Of a stretch of 64,000 bases of DNA, positions 1 through 10,736 are shown piece by piece. The notes below the pieces were generated by a model. That model was not told the DNA's origin. It made no database searches and saw nothing but the letters and a program-made list of their open reading frames with translations. Within the stretch, counting starts at the first letter, position 1. Every line of letters starts with the position of its first letter. The stretch spans positions 124,001 to 188,000 of the forward strand of contig PCDI01000019.1 of NCBI GenBank assembly GCA_002778195.1, read 5' to 3'. The stretch comes from Raffaelea ambrosiae. Taxonomy: Eukaryota > Ascomycota > Sordariomycetes > Ophiostomatales > Ophiostomataceae. Position numbers and translations under genes: made by a program.

Positions 1-1569
1 ATCAAAATCGCCTCGATGCCGAAACCCAGCCCGTACCCAACCTCGTCGAGCAAGCTGGGGCTCCAAAACGGCACCGTAAAGGACAGCGTCTGCCGCAGAA
101 CATTGATCAGCTGCAGCACCGATGCCGACTGCTGGGCATAGCAGTCCACGCAGTACGTCTTCGACGACGTCGTGACAATCTGCAGGCCAAAGTTGGACAG
201 CCCAAAGCCGATGCACGGCGCAATCCAGTGCTTGCGCGTCATCAGCGTGACACCAAAGATGATCACGCCGAGGGCGGCCGTGACGTAGCCCAAAATCGCC
301 ACCAGCAGACGCTTCTCAAGAATGACGGGCCTGGTGGTGGCAGCGGCCGCCTTGCGCTCCCGGTTCATCACCCAGTCGCTGGCCGGGCCAGCAATGCGCT
401 CGCCCAGGATGACACCCACGAGCGGGCCCACAAAGAAGGCGCCCTGGTCCACGGCGTTGAAGCCGTAAAACTTGGTCAGCACCAGCGGCAGGATGTTGGC
501 CAGGCCCACCGAGGTGATGGCAAAGCACATGGCATACGCCAAAGCAACCAGAAAGACGGGGGGCGACTGGGCCAGGAGAATCGGCTCGGCCAGCGAAGAC
601 AGGAGAGAGGTGGCCTGTCCGCGCTGGAGAACTGGCAGATGGAGCAGCTCCGAAATGTGGTAGCGGCCCAGGCCGGCCTGCTGCCGGTAGGCCAGACATG
701 TCTCGGGCACCGACACCAGGAACCCGACGGTCTGCGCGCCCGCCAGGATGGCCGAGAGCCACATCACCCACCGCCAGCCCAGGTACTGCACGACGGGGCC
801 GCCGATCAGCCCTCCCAGCGGCGCGCCCATGGACACCATCTGCGTCCAGAAACCGCTCTTGCGGCCGCGCTGCTCCGGGGGGAACAGATCGACCACGACC
901 ACGCCGGGCACGACAAACCCGGCCGAGATGCCGATGGCCTGGAAGATGCGGGCGACCATGAGCCCGGCGTACGAGTGGGCGTACCCGGCGCCGAGGGCGG
1001 CCACGCAGCAGAGGAGCATGCTGGCAAGGAGCGTGGCCCGGCGACCGAAGGCGTGCATGACGGGGTTCCAGAGAAAGGGAGACCAGCCGAGAAGCAGGAC
1101 GGGGACGGCAACGAGGTAGGTGCCGGTCTGGACGGAGGTGCCAAACTGCGCGGCAATGCTTTCGACACCGGGAATGAGGATGGCACTGGTGAACCCGGGC
1201 CCGGCGCCGTGGAAGCAGCACTGGAGGAGGATCAAGTGTTTTCGAGTCCAAGACCAGTTCTGGAGAGAGAGTGTGTGTTAGTGTGATGTTTGGTGATGTT
1301 TTGTGGTGTTTTTTTCGGCATTTCCAGTACTCCGTTCTCTTTTCTTTCCTCCCACTCTTCCAACCTTTCTTTCTTTCTTTTATTGTCCGCCCATAACATA
1401 CCATAGGAGAGTCATCAGGGACTTCGGTAGGGTCGACAGAGGCTTCGGCAGGCCCAGCAGGAGCTTCCGTAGAGTCAACAGAACCTTCGGCAGACCCAGA
1501 AGGAGTCCCGGTCGAGCCATGACTGGGCTCGAAGTGAACCGTCTCTGTCTTGGCCTTTGGAGCATCCAT
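1..1569 (-). CDS. MFS transporter (DHA1-like), 3' end cut by window edge
   Basis: Exon 1 is 1569-1402 and exon 2 runs from 1259 to beyond position 1; the 142-bp intron (1401-1260) has a GTATGT donor and a CCAG acceptor and keeps phase 0. Exon 1 encodes a 56-residue hydrophilic tail rich in Ser, Thr, Pro and Glu. Exon 2 starts with NWSWTRKH and continues through at least ten hydrophobic helices. The loop after the second helix carries an MFS signature variant (HAFGRRATLL), followed by a PxTCLAYR-like end of the first half. The pattern fits the drug:H+ antiporter type of plasma-membrane major facilitator; the substrate cannot be told. The last helices and the stop codon lie outside the window. 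Confidence 0.85.
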
Positions 1570-1935
1570 TGGGACAGCAAACGAAGCCGTGGTTATGGCT
1601 TGTCAAGTCACAATCAAGACGGACAGACAGAAAACAAGAAACGAAACAACTGCAGGACACTCTATGACAAGGCCATACACAATCTGGTTATTCATCAAAT
1701 TCCCCGCACGATTGATGTGCCACTGCGGTTTGTGGTTCCGTGTTCCGTGTCAAGTTCCGATTCTGGTGACAGCGGACGTGCTTTCCGTCGCCGGGCGTAA
1801 TAACTTGTGAAGAAGCGGGGGAAGGCACCATCCACGCGTTGGGGCCAACAGGACAACTCGACAGTGCAGCCAACACCCCTTCCATGACGTGTGCTTCGAA
1901 ACACAAGGTTCTTCTCATACCTCGCCTCGTTGTTC
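1570..1935. other. Intergenic, no gene seen
   Basis: This 366-bp gap lies between the start of the MFS gene and the stop of the thioesterase-like gene, so it holds the MFS promoter and the hydrolase 3' region. No further coding signal or distinctive repeat is visible. Confidence 0.6.
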
Positions 1936-2847
1936 CTACTCGGTTGACGCGATCGGCCAGCCAACTCGGGACCGAAGAAACTCTACAATGTCGTCGATGC
2001 CGTCGGGTATCTTGTACCAGTGGCCGAGGCCCGGGTACAGCTTCAGGGTCACGTCGTAGTCGGCACGTTCTACAGTCTCGGCCAGAGACTTTCCCAGCGC
2101 GACAGGCACCACATCGTCGTCGATGCCGTGGCTAATGAATACAGGCGTGCCGTGAGCCGTGCTTGGCAGGCTGGGTGGCTCGTCCAGGGGCGGAAGTTCC
2201 ATCAGGTCCCGCTCAAAAACGGTGGCCCGAACGGTTTTCTCGAGCGTCGTGTCGTCGTCGCCGTGGTCAAAGAACATCCCATCCCCGTCGTTTGCCAAAG
2301 GCTCATCGTCCACAGCCTCCCGGATATCGTCGCCAAAGGGGAGATACCCGGAGAGTCCGATGTAGCCACCGAGGCGGTAGTCGAGCGCAAGCAGCACCGA
2401 CAGCGACATGGCGCACCCGTTGCTGATCCCGCCGAGAAGGATGTTCTGAGTCGGCACACTCTGGCGCTCCTTCTCCAGAAGCGCCAAGATCGTGGCTGCC
2501 GATGTGGCCAGGCCGGGCGCCATGACCTCTTTGCGGTGGGCCGGCTCCGCCAGACGCGCCTTGTCGAACCACGCCGTCACGCGGGTCCGTTTCAGGGCCG
2601 TCAAGCGCCGCCAGGGCGCGGAGGGAAACACAAACCGCGCGCCCGGGAGAAGCTGGACCAGGGTCTGGCCTCGGCTGGTGACGCCAGTCGCGAGCAGTTC
2701 CCGTCCAAACTTTTCGCCGTTGGAACCGACCCCGTGCAAAAAAAGGATGCTGTGCGTATGTGCTCCGGTAGGTTCAACGATGTAGATGGGTGGAACTGGG
2801 GCACCTGGATTCGAAGGAGAGGCCGTTGTCGACTTGTGGCCGTCCAT
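1936..2847 (-). CDS. Acyl-protein thioesterase / carboxylesterase-family serine hydrolase
   Basis: Intronless, 303 residues. The fold signature is alpha/beta hydrolase of the phospholipase/carboxylesterase (Abhydrolase_2) family: an early SILFLHGVGSNG strand-turn, the nucleophile elbow GGISNG with Ser142, an acid in GIDDD near residue 244 and the catalytic His276 in GLGHWY. The family hydrolyses thioester-linked acyl groups or short esters in the cytosol, and no signal peptide is seen here. The protein is longer than classical APT1 (about 230 residues) because of an acidic insertion at about residues 180-230 (DDEPLANDGDG). That insertion is common in fungal homologues annotated as acyl-protein thioesterase 1-like. 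The substrate is unproven. Confidence 0.88.
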   Translation of the reverse strand: MDGHKSTTASPSNPGAPVPPIYIVEPTGAHTHSILFLHGVGSNGEKFGRELLATGVTSRGQTLVQLLPGARFVFPSAPWRRLTALKRTRVTAWFDKARLAEPAHRKEVMAPGLATSAATILALLEKERQSVPTQNILLGGISNGCAMSLSVLLALDYRLGGYIGLSGYLPFGDDIREAVDDEPLANDGDGMFFDHGDDDTTLEKTVRATVFERDLMELPPLDEPPSLPSTAHGTPVFISHGIDDDVVPVALGKSLAETVERADYDVTLKLYPGLGHWYKIPDGIDDIVEFLRSRVGWPIASTE

Positions 2848-3403
2848 ACCTGGCTTGTTAGGGAGTGATCACATTTTCGATGCTCGGATGCCCACGAGCA
2901 ACTGAGCGACTGCCTGGAGTCGTCTTGGCGGGGCTCTGGCAGCTTACTGCCTGCTGGCCATTGGCTAGTTTTAGGGAAGGAGTTTTAGGGAAGGTGCAAC
3001 CCAGTGGTAGAAGGGCTTTCCAGCGCTTTCCTGTTCTAGTAGTTGTGCACTTCACGGGCTTCGCTCCGCAGGCGCAAATGCGGGCTCACTTCGAAACTTC
3101 AATGATGCCAAGTCGGCCTGTATGAAGCATCAAGCCTTGCCACATCCCAAGAAGGGGATGATACCCAATCCCTACTCAAAGTGCTGATGGGCTTGGGCAC
3201 TTGTGGCCAATCACTCGTCTGTGCCTTCCCTTTTGTGGGCTGGGCAAAATCTTGGCTGGCCGTTCTGCTCAAGCACACTAGAATCCTCGCTCTGGGTACA
3301 GTCTGTCGTCCTCGCCAATCTCTCCAACACGGGGAAGGAACTCTAGAAAAAACATCATTACAACGGCCAGCTGGGCTCACCTGACAGCCCTGTCTCTACG
3401 ACC
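2848..3403. other. Intergenic, no gene seen
   Basis: The 556-bp stretch upstream of the hydrolase start and before the CorA-like relic shows no ORF with family resemblance, no tRNA and no tandem repeat. Confidence 0.55.
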
Positions 3404-4836
3404 TTGTTTGCCAAAGTGAATGGGATGGCACTCGACGATAGCCAAGGTATGACGGACTCCTCTTTTGGTCGACCCTGCCTCACAAAGAGACTAATCCACC
3501 ACAAAAAGCATGCCGCGTTCTTGGCGGACGACCAGGACATGAAGGTCAAGACGGACAGCTACCGGCAGAGGCTGGAACAAGCCCTGAGAAGTAGTGTTCT
3601 CCAGGCGGACGTGCAGCACCCGTATTCCTGGACAGGTGTGTGAACCATGGTACTCGATCCAACCAAAGGTGTTTACTAACAGCATGTTTCTGCAAGCCTT
3701 GCTGTTGATGGATCCTTTCCAGGTCCGCATGCACAGCGCAAGCGACGACGTAGACGGTTCGACATATAGTATTGTTCTCGACAGCTGGACCCCCATCCGC
3801 CTCGAGATGTACCAATGAGGTCATGCTAGGTTCTGCGAATAAGAAAAGCCAGCCGTTCGGGCGTTCAATGTACGATTCCATCGTTGAGGCGCACCAGTAT
3901 GTGCGGGGTGCGTGCATGGTTACTAGCGACCCATTTTCCGGGACTGCGGTGGCTCGAAATCTCGTCCGCTCCATGTGGAAAATACGCGTCACGGAAGACG
4001 AGCAGGACACAATGGTCAAGATCATTCACCACAGGGCGCGCTTTAACGCGCTCGTCGAAGAGATCACTACCGGGTAGCCGCGAGATCCCCGCCACTACGG
4101 CAACAGCAACCTGTACGAATACCGAGGGCTCATGGTATACCGACAGTCGCTCCAGTTCAAAGGGCGATGCATACGCTCCATCGTCCGGCAGTTCCGGTGC
4201 GAAAACGCCTTTCAAAGCGCGTCTGCGCAGGATAGAGATCCACGATGGGAAGTGAACGAGCAGAACCAGGGGTTCCAGGAGCGCCACCAGTGCATTGAAG
4301 AGCGGAGGCAGTGGGCGGCTCTCGAACAGACGTCGCAGTACAGCCAGGGTATCATCAGCAGCCTCCTCGCCGACTTCTCGCAACTCGCAGCCATGGAGGA
4401 GACGATCGAGTCCAAGAAGCAGACGGCCGAGGCCAGCGCGCAAGCCCAGGCGGCCAACCGCATGACGCGCAGCTCGGGCCAGCTGACCAAGATCGCCACC
4501 GTCATCGTGCCATGCACCTTTGTGGCGTCCATCTTCTCCATGGGCGGCAGTTTCGCCGCGGGCGAGAAGAAGTTCTACGTCTACTGGCTGATCTCGATCC
4601 CAATTACGCTGACGCTGCTGGGCTGGGTCCTATACTCGGACGATGCAGTGATGCAGTGGTGGTGGCGGCGGCGGCAGCGGCGGCAGCGTGAAGGTACGGA
4701 CGACGTGGAAGAGGCGGCGCCGACCGAAGTGGCGGTGGTGACCGACGAGAAAGCGAGCACCCGCTTCGGCAGAGCTGGAGCGAGAGCATGGCTGAGACGA
4801 AACTGCCCTGCTGGAGGAGGAGACACCGGAGTATAA
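3404..4836 (+). pseudogene. Decayed CorA-like membrane transporter gene
   Basis: The 3' part (from about 4132) encodes a helical stretch, EQTSQYSQGIISSLLADF, then two membrane helices: TKIATVIVPCTFVASIFSMG and YVYWLISIPITLTLLGWVLY. This is the layout of the CorA/ZntB C-terminal domain, but the family's GMN signature reads SMG. Upstream the same frame is read as SMYDSIVEAHQYVRG...LVEEITTG and then meets TAG at 4075-4077, directly before PRDPRHYGNSNLYEYRG. Further 5' the likely coding segments (3404-3643 and 3594-3818) lie in other frames. I therefore read the locus as a degraded gene. A short protein from the ATG at 4132 (234 residues) remains possible. Confidence 0.5.
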
Positions 4837-5913
4837 GCAGGCAAACAAGATCATTTTTTTTTTTTTTTTGCCTTTTTAATTGATACGTCGTTTACACGAC
4901 CGAATGCACACCCAGGTTTCTGCAGCCCTGAAGATAAGGCCGGGCTGGCAACGAGATATGCCATGGTAAGATATTCCAGACGGGGCCACGGAAATGTTTC
5001 CTTGTGGCAGCAAAGACGGAAAAAAGAAAAACCAAGTTCGCGACACAACGAGGATGCAGACGAGGAGCACAACCAGCCTCAGAGCCTAGAGAACCCATAG
5101 CTTGGTCGATGCTCAGTCGACAGTTTTCGCAGACATCGAAGAAATGCAGCTTTGTGTGCACTGGTAATCAACTCGTTTCCTGGTCAGGAGAAAACAGCAA
5201 CAATGGTTGGGTGCCCTCTCCATGTCCTTCTGGCTGGTATCCCCATCTTGGCGGAGAGCAACTTTCCGATGACGAGTGCCATGGTAGTATCCCCATTTTG
5301 CGAGTGTTGGCACACCTCCATAGCAATTTGTTTAGGACTCCAGACACATGCGATGACCCAGTGTGGAATGTTTCTGGATGTTTCACAAGGCCTCTCTGGG
5401 AAAATATTAAGGGGCGGCCGGTGGAGAGCGAAAGCGAGCTTGGACCGGACGAATAGCAGACTAACTCGTACACTATGGTGCGCATCTTAAGGGTTGCATC
5501 CATACGTAGATCCCGGACACCCAGAATCCCAGCTTCCGGCTCCTGTCCACTTCGTCTTGTCGGCCAAGCAGGCCAAGCGTCTAGAGGGGCCGGTTCGACA
5601 ACCAGAAGGTGGGCTTTCGAGTCCGTGGCGATATAATAGATATAGGGCCGTCAGGAGCGTCGTTTTTTTTTTTTTGGGTTTTGTTTTGTTTTCTGTGGTT
5701 TTGTCTGATATCACGTCTAGCACGCATTTCGAGCACAAAGCCTCGTCCATTCCTTTCTTGGTCTTCTTGTTCATTCATTCGTTTCTCGTCTTCTAGATTA
5801 GCCACTCATTTCACTGCTATTTGGTTCGTTTGTTTCTGCATTGTCTTCCCGTTCGTTCTCTTCTTTCTACTCGGTTCGAGCTGGTAGCTTCTCGAAATTT
5901 CATCAACAAAAAA
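4837..5913. other. Intergenic, pyrimidine-rich leader before alginate-lyase-family gene
   Basis: About 1.1 kb without a supported gene. T-runs occur at 4853-4869 and 5664-5676. The last 200 bp before the next start codon are T/C-rich (TTCTTGGTC, TTCATTCATTCG), as in many filamentous-fungal promoters and 5' leaders. Confidence 0.5.
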
Positions 5914-7560
5914 ATGAGGTCTCTTTCTGTTCTCGCCTGTCTCGCGAGCCTGGCTCCTGCCGGCCTGCTGGCCGCCTTTGTCCACCCGGGCCTCCTGGTC
6001 ACCGACCAAGACATCAGCCGTGCCCAGAAGCACATCGCGGCCGGCGAGGACCCGTGGACCTCGTCCTGGGAAAAGCTGGAGAGCATCAAGTACGCCAGCG
6101 CCGACTACGCCAGCCAGGCGGTCAGCGAGCTGGACCGCGACAGCAACGGGCTGCTGCTGTGGCAGGACGCCGCCGCCGCCTTCAACCTGGCCCTGCGCTG
6201 GAAGATCTCGGGCAACGACAGCTATGCCGACGCCGCCGGCCGCATCCTGGCCTCGTGGGCCGAGACCCTGACGGCGCTCACCGGCGACGACGACCTTTAC
6301 CTGAGCGCGGGCCTGCAGGGCTACGAGCTCGCCAATGCCGCGGAGCTGCTGCGCGACTACGCCCCCTTTGCCAACGCGAGCCTGGCGGCCGTGGCGGACA
6401 TGCTCACGGGCATCTTCCTGCCCACCAACCTGTACTTCCTCAACCACCAGGCGCCCTCCGAGCACAACCTGCTGCACTTCTTTGCCAACTGGGAGCTGTG
6501 CAACCTCGCCTCGACCATGGCCATCGCCGTGCTGACCGACAACGCCACCGCCTGGGACTTTGCCGTCGACTACTTCCAGACCGGCAGCGGCAACGGAAAC
6601 ATCAACAACGCCGTGTCCTACATCGTCGAGGAGCCCGGCACCGGCACGCTGCTGGGCCAGGGCCAGGAGGAGGGCCGCGACCAGGGCCACTCGGCCATGG
6701 ACTACCAGCTGCTTGCCGTCATCGGCCAGCAGGCGTGGAACCAGGGCGCGGACCTGTACAGCTTCAACAACAGCCGCATTCTTCAAGGGTGGGTACTGCA
6801 TAGATCACGATGATGATGATGCTGTTTCTGCCCCCCTCCCCAACTGACAACCCCCAGAGCCGAATACTTTGCCCGCTACAACCTGGGCTACGATGTCCCC
6901 TTCCTCAACTACACCAACGGCATCGTCTTCTACACCGAGATCAGCAACGCCTCCCGCGGAGCCGTGCGGCCCACCTGGGAGCTGCTCCACAGCCACTACG
7001 CCCAGATCAAGGGCCTGGCCGCGCCGTGGACGACGGCGTACCTCAACACCTCGCTCGAGTACTTTGGCGGCTTCGAGGGCGGCGCCGGCTCGTGGGGCGA
7101 GGGCTCCGGCCACTACGACGGGCTCGGCTGGGGCTCGCTGCTGTACCGCATGGACAGCGAGGACCTGGCTAGCGTGCTGGGCTCGGCGACGGCGACAGCG
7201 ACAGCGACAGCGACAGCGACGTCGGCCGCGGCGACGACGACGAGCGCCGGCGCGTCCTCTGCTTCCCTGGCAGCCGTGACGGATGCCACCTCCAGCCGGT
7301 CCGCCGCCACCCCGTCTACCACCAGCTCGTCTGCCACCGCCTCCCCTGTCCAGTCCTCCAGCTCTGTTTCCACGACGCCCTCTGCCGCCAACTTGGCCGC
7401 CGGCTCGGCCTCCACATCCACCTCCACCAGCGCCGCCGCGACCAGCTCCCTCTTCGACACAGCCAGCAAGGCCGGCACAGCCACGACAGAGGTCCCTGCA
7501 GCGTGCCTGTACACAACTGTCACCGCCACGGCGACTGCCACGGCTACTGTCTGGGTCTGA
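5914..7560 (+). CDS. Secreted alginate-lyase-family (chondroitin/alginate lyase fold) protein
   Basis: Two exons (5914-6788, 6858-7560) around a 69-bp intron; 525 residues. The ATG at 5914 follows an A-rich context and opens a clear signal peptide (MRSLSVLACLASLAPAGLLA). The mature protein begins FVHPGLLVTDQDI, the hallmark start of Pfam Alginate_lyase proteins, and contains the family-type stretches LDRDSNGLLLWQDAAAAFNL, APSEHNLLHFFANWELCN and GRDQGHSAMDYQLLAVIGQQ. These proteins cleave uronic-acid polysaccharides by beta-elimination, or are uncharacterised. The C-terminal 130 residues are a Ser/Thr/Ala-rich, probably O-glycosylated tail, starting with an (AT)n run from a GCGACA repeat and ending TVTATATATATVWV. 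The substrate is unknown. Confidence 0.88.
7185..7221 (+). repeat. GCGACA hexanucleotide repeat in coding sequence
   Basis: About six tandem copies of GCGAC(A/G) encode the Ala-Thr run at the border of catalytic domain and Ser/Thr-rich tail of the alginate-lyase-family gene. Length variation here would stay in frame. Confidence 0.8.
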
Positions 7561-9991
7561 GACCAGTCCCAGGACTCGTGGGCATCGGGGCATAGCAAGC
7601 CGAGCAGCCAGTCTTTGTTTCTTGAATTCTTTTTTTTTCTTCTCTTCTTTAGGCGGGTTTTTTTTTCCTACTCTTTCTTTCTCTTCTACGTTGAGACACG
7701 TTGTCTTTTTCCCTTTTTCTCTTCAATTCTACAGGAGCTGCACTGCGTGTAGGTCTGTCTTTCTGTATTTTATCCAACCTTTCATAGAGTATTATTCCCT
7801 TTCAGAAGCTTACTGCATAAGCTGCTTTCATAAACAAAGCGTCAAGGTGTCCCACCGAATTAGTTGGAGCATTCAGAAAAGAACGGCAAACCCCTTCTTT
7901 TAAAATGCAATCAATTCCCAAAAGGAGAAACAGATTCGCAGATTTACGAGTGTGAAGCTACTACCAACCAGCTTGCAATAAATACTAGAATGGCATTCAG
8001 TTCACAAGCAAGAGGTTTACACGCATTTCTACTGATATCCCTTCTTAGTTTACCCTTGACAGCTGTCCTATTGTTTATTCAATCCCAGCAAAGTCATCAC
8101 TCTTATAAGCACAACTCATTCACATAGTCTACACCGTAGGTGTCAAAGCAAAGAGGCGACAATCGCAAGGTAAGTCGGTATTGCTATCTAGCTAATCTAT
8201 GTGCAAACACATATCAACGCCCCAATCCCAGCCCGACCGGAATACAAACTGACAAATAGCTGTCACCCACTGCCACACAGTTGTTGCACTTCCACCAAAC
8301 AATACTAATAGAGCTGCAAGGCCAACATCCAACGAAAAGATGGAGAAATGCCGTTCAAAAGCAGGTGCCCAACAGCGATGTGTGGTGGATGAATAGTCTT
8401 GCTGTCGACGCCAGCGGGTTAGCTAACAAGGCTCCAGGAAGCCGCACAACACTTCCAATACCATACCTGTAAAAAATGACACCCGTGGACTATGGATCAA
8501 ATCTCTGTCGCTTCGCAGTATTCACACCTGCTGTGGTTGCATGAAGTGCAGGTGTCCCCGCCGTCCATCGAATGGTCGCACTGGCAGCACTCCCAGGTAT
8601 CGTCGTCCGTTGAAGTGTGACCGCGGCCCATGGTTGGGTTGGGTGAGCAGAGGATACGATAGGCGCTGTGTGGGAAAAGGAGAGATTTCGAGAAGGAAGA
8701 TTGATAGCAAAATACTATGGCGTTCGGCTAGGTGAAGGAAGAGCTTGTTGCTCTGTCAATTTGAAAGCTGGAATGGGAAGAGGAACACGGTCTGTATTTA
8801 TAGCCATGCTGTCCATGGTATGTGACCAGGGCGGACCAGTGATGCAAAAGTTGCTCTACAAGGCAAACCCTGGCCGCAGAAAGGCGCGTAGTTTCCAATG
8901 ACATCTCGTGGCAGTTCCAACTAGCAACCGCATGTGGTACAACCAAGGCGCCTCTCCATCTCGCGATGGCTTCCTTGGCGAGTCGCGCACAGCTGCCTTT
9001 CCCAGGCCCTGGGTCGGTCGCCTGGGCTGCCTCGACAGTGCGGTGAGCGCCTAGACGACCAGGTTCGCCAGTTGTTTTTCAAGCGCCTGGGTCGCTGGCC
9101 TGGCCGTTGTGGCCGTTCAGTGAATGGCTAGGCTGAGTGTACTGCTTGCGCCGTATCGTACCTTCCTCAGTCCATCAGGCGTCTAGGCCAGTGCTGGCTG
9201 TCCAGTTCACCGGGTGTACTGCATCAGGCCTTCCTCAGCGCCTGGGTCACTTGCCTGGGTCACTGGTCTGGGTGATACGGCCAAGCGACGAAACAAGGGA
9301 GGCTCCATAGCTCGGGCCTCACCCGTCGGCCTCCAGTTTGGTAGAGTTGGTCGTCACTCACTTGGCCGACTCTGACTTGTTTCTGCTTTTCAGGCTGTAG
9401 CCCAGTGACAGGGCAGCAGCCCGGCTGGTCAGTCCTCCTTTCAGTCGTCGTGAACCCAAGCACGTAATACCGGGCCAGTGTAAGTTTCGTTGGCCCTTGG
9501 GTTTCTTGGCATTTGAACACCCGTGGCGGGCATTTGGCACATCCTTTTTCTTCTCTTGGCCTGCAAGAACCGTTCAAGTGAGGTTGCATCTTCGCGAAAT
9601 CGAAGAGGCCGTCCCTGGCTTTTCTCTCCAACAGCGAAACCTAAGGAATGGACGCCAGGCTGTGGTCGTGCACAGTAGTACAACCCCTGCCGACCCCGTC
9701 GTCTAGATAACGGTTTAGATACGTTCCCACTCACACTGTCGCTGCGGGGGTGACTTGCAGTTCAGCCTGGGGTGTTGGTGTGCGGAGGCAATCATATGCA
9801 AGTGAGAACTACTCGAGACCACTTTGATCCACGTCATGGCCATTGCCTGTCGCTCGCTTTCTTGCCTTTTCCCGCCAACGGCTGGCTCTGCAGTTATTCC
9901 GACTTTGCGCGTGTCTCCAGCTCCCTCCTTGCACAGGCTCTTCTCGGTCGTGACGCGCTTTTTCTGTGTTGTTTCTCTGTTGCTGGCTGCC

Positions 9992-10043
9992 TGTAAGCTC
10001 TGGCTGTAAGCTCTGGCTGTAAGCTCTGGCTGTAAACTCGGCA
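9992..10043 (+). repeat. 13-bp tandem repeat TGTAAGCTCTGGC
   Basis: Three exact copies (9992-10030) are followed by a diverged fourth copy, TGTAAACTCGGCA. Confidence 0.85.
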
Positions 10044-10478
10044 CATGCCCGGGCCCTTTTTTGGTGGTACTGGCCGTCAGCAGTGTTTGGTCATATGTTG
10101 ATAGGAAGTCAGCAGTCAGCAGTGGTACTTTGTAAGTGACGATGCATCCAGATTCATGATTTCAAAACATCACAACGGATTCCAACCACGCAGTTCAATC
10201 GTCTGTTGCGACTGTGCTTGGAAGCCTCGGCTCAAGATGCAAGGAGGAACCAGCCGATCGCTCTTTCCGCTTCAACCCCTCTCCCAATTGGATCCCCACT
10301 TTCCCCCGGTAACTAGCCCCCAGTAGCCTCCCAGGGCCATGGACCGACACCAACGAGCAGTCCCTTTTTTGCCTGTGAAAGAAGGGAAGGAACGTTGGAC
10401 GTTTTTGTATTTTTGTTTAGTTTTAAATTTTTTAATTGGCTTTCCCACCTTCCTCCTTCCTCCCTTCCCCACGATCGA

Positions 10479-10486
10479 TATAAAAG
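10479..10486 (+). promoter_or_regulatory. TATA-like box upstream of the flavin monooxygenase
   Basis: TATAAAAG lies 251 bp upstream of the start codon at 10737, followed by a long T/C-rich leader. The position fits a TATA box with a roughly 200-bp 5' UTR; no transcript start is visible from sequence. Confidence 0.5.
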
Positions 10487-10736
10487 GGTGGTACAGTCTG
10501 GTATGTTATTTTTATTTTTATTTTTTGTTTCTTCCAGCAGCGTCCAGCCAAACATATCGTGACACAGTCCTGTCTGTCACAACCCGTCCTACGATCCTCC
10601 TACAATCCTTGTGCTCTCTCCCAAACAACCCTGGACAGCGCTTTCCTTGGTGGCCACTCTTCCCCCCCCCTACACTCCTTGTTTTCTTTGATTCTTCTGT
10701 ACTCTCCTCTTCTTTCCGCACAGCATTCCTCACAGC

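Larger units (their letters stand above)
7561..10736. other. Long intergenic region with short direct repeats
   Basis: 3.2 kb without a supported gene. The first 900 bp are relatively AT-rich. Around 9030-9280 imperfect copies of CGCCTGGGTC(A/G)C and of CTTCCTCAG(C/T) recur. A 13-bp tandem repeat lies at 9992-10030. I see no transposase, no terminal inverted repeats and no tRNA. Confidence 0.5.
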
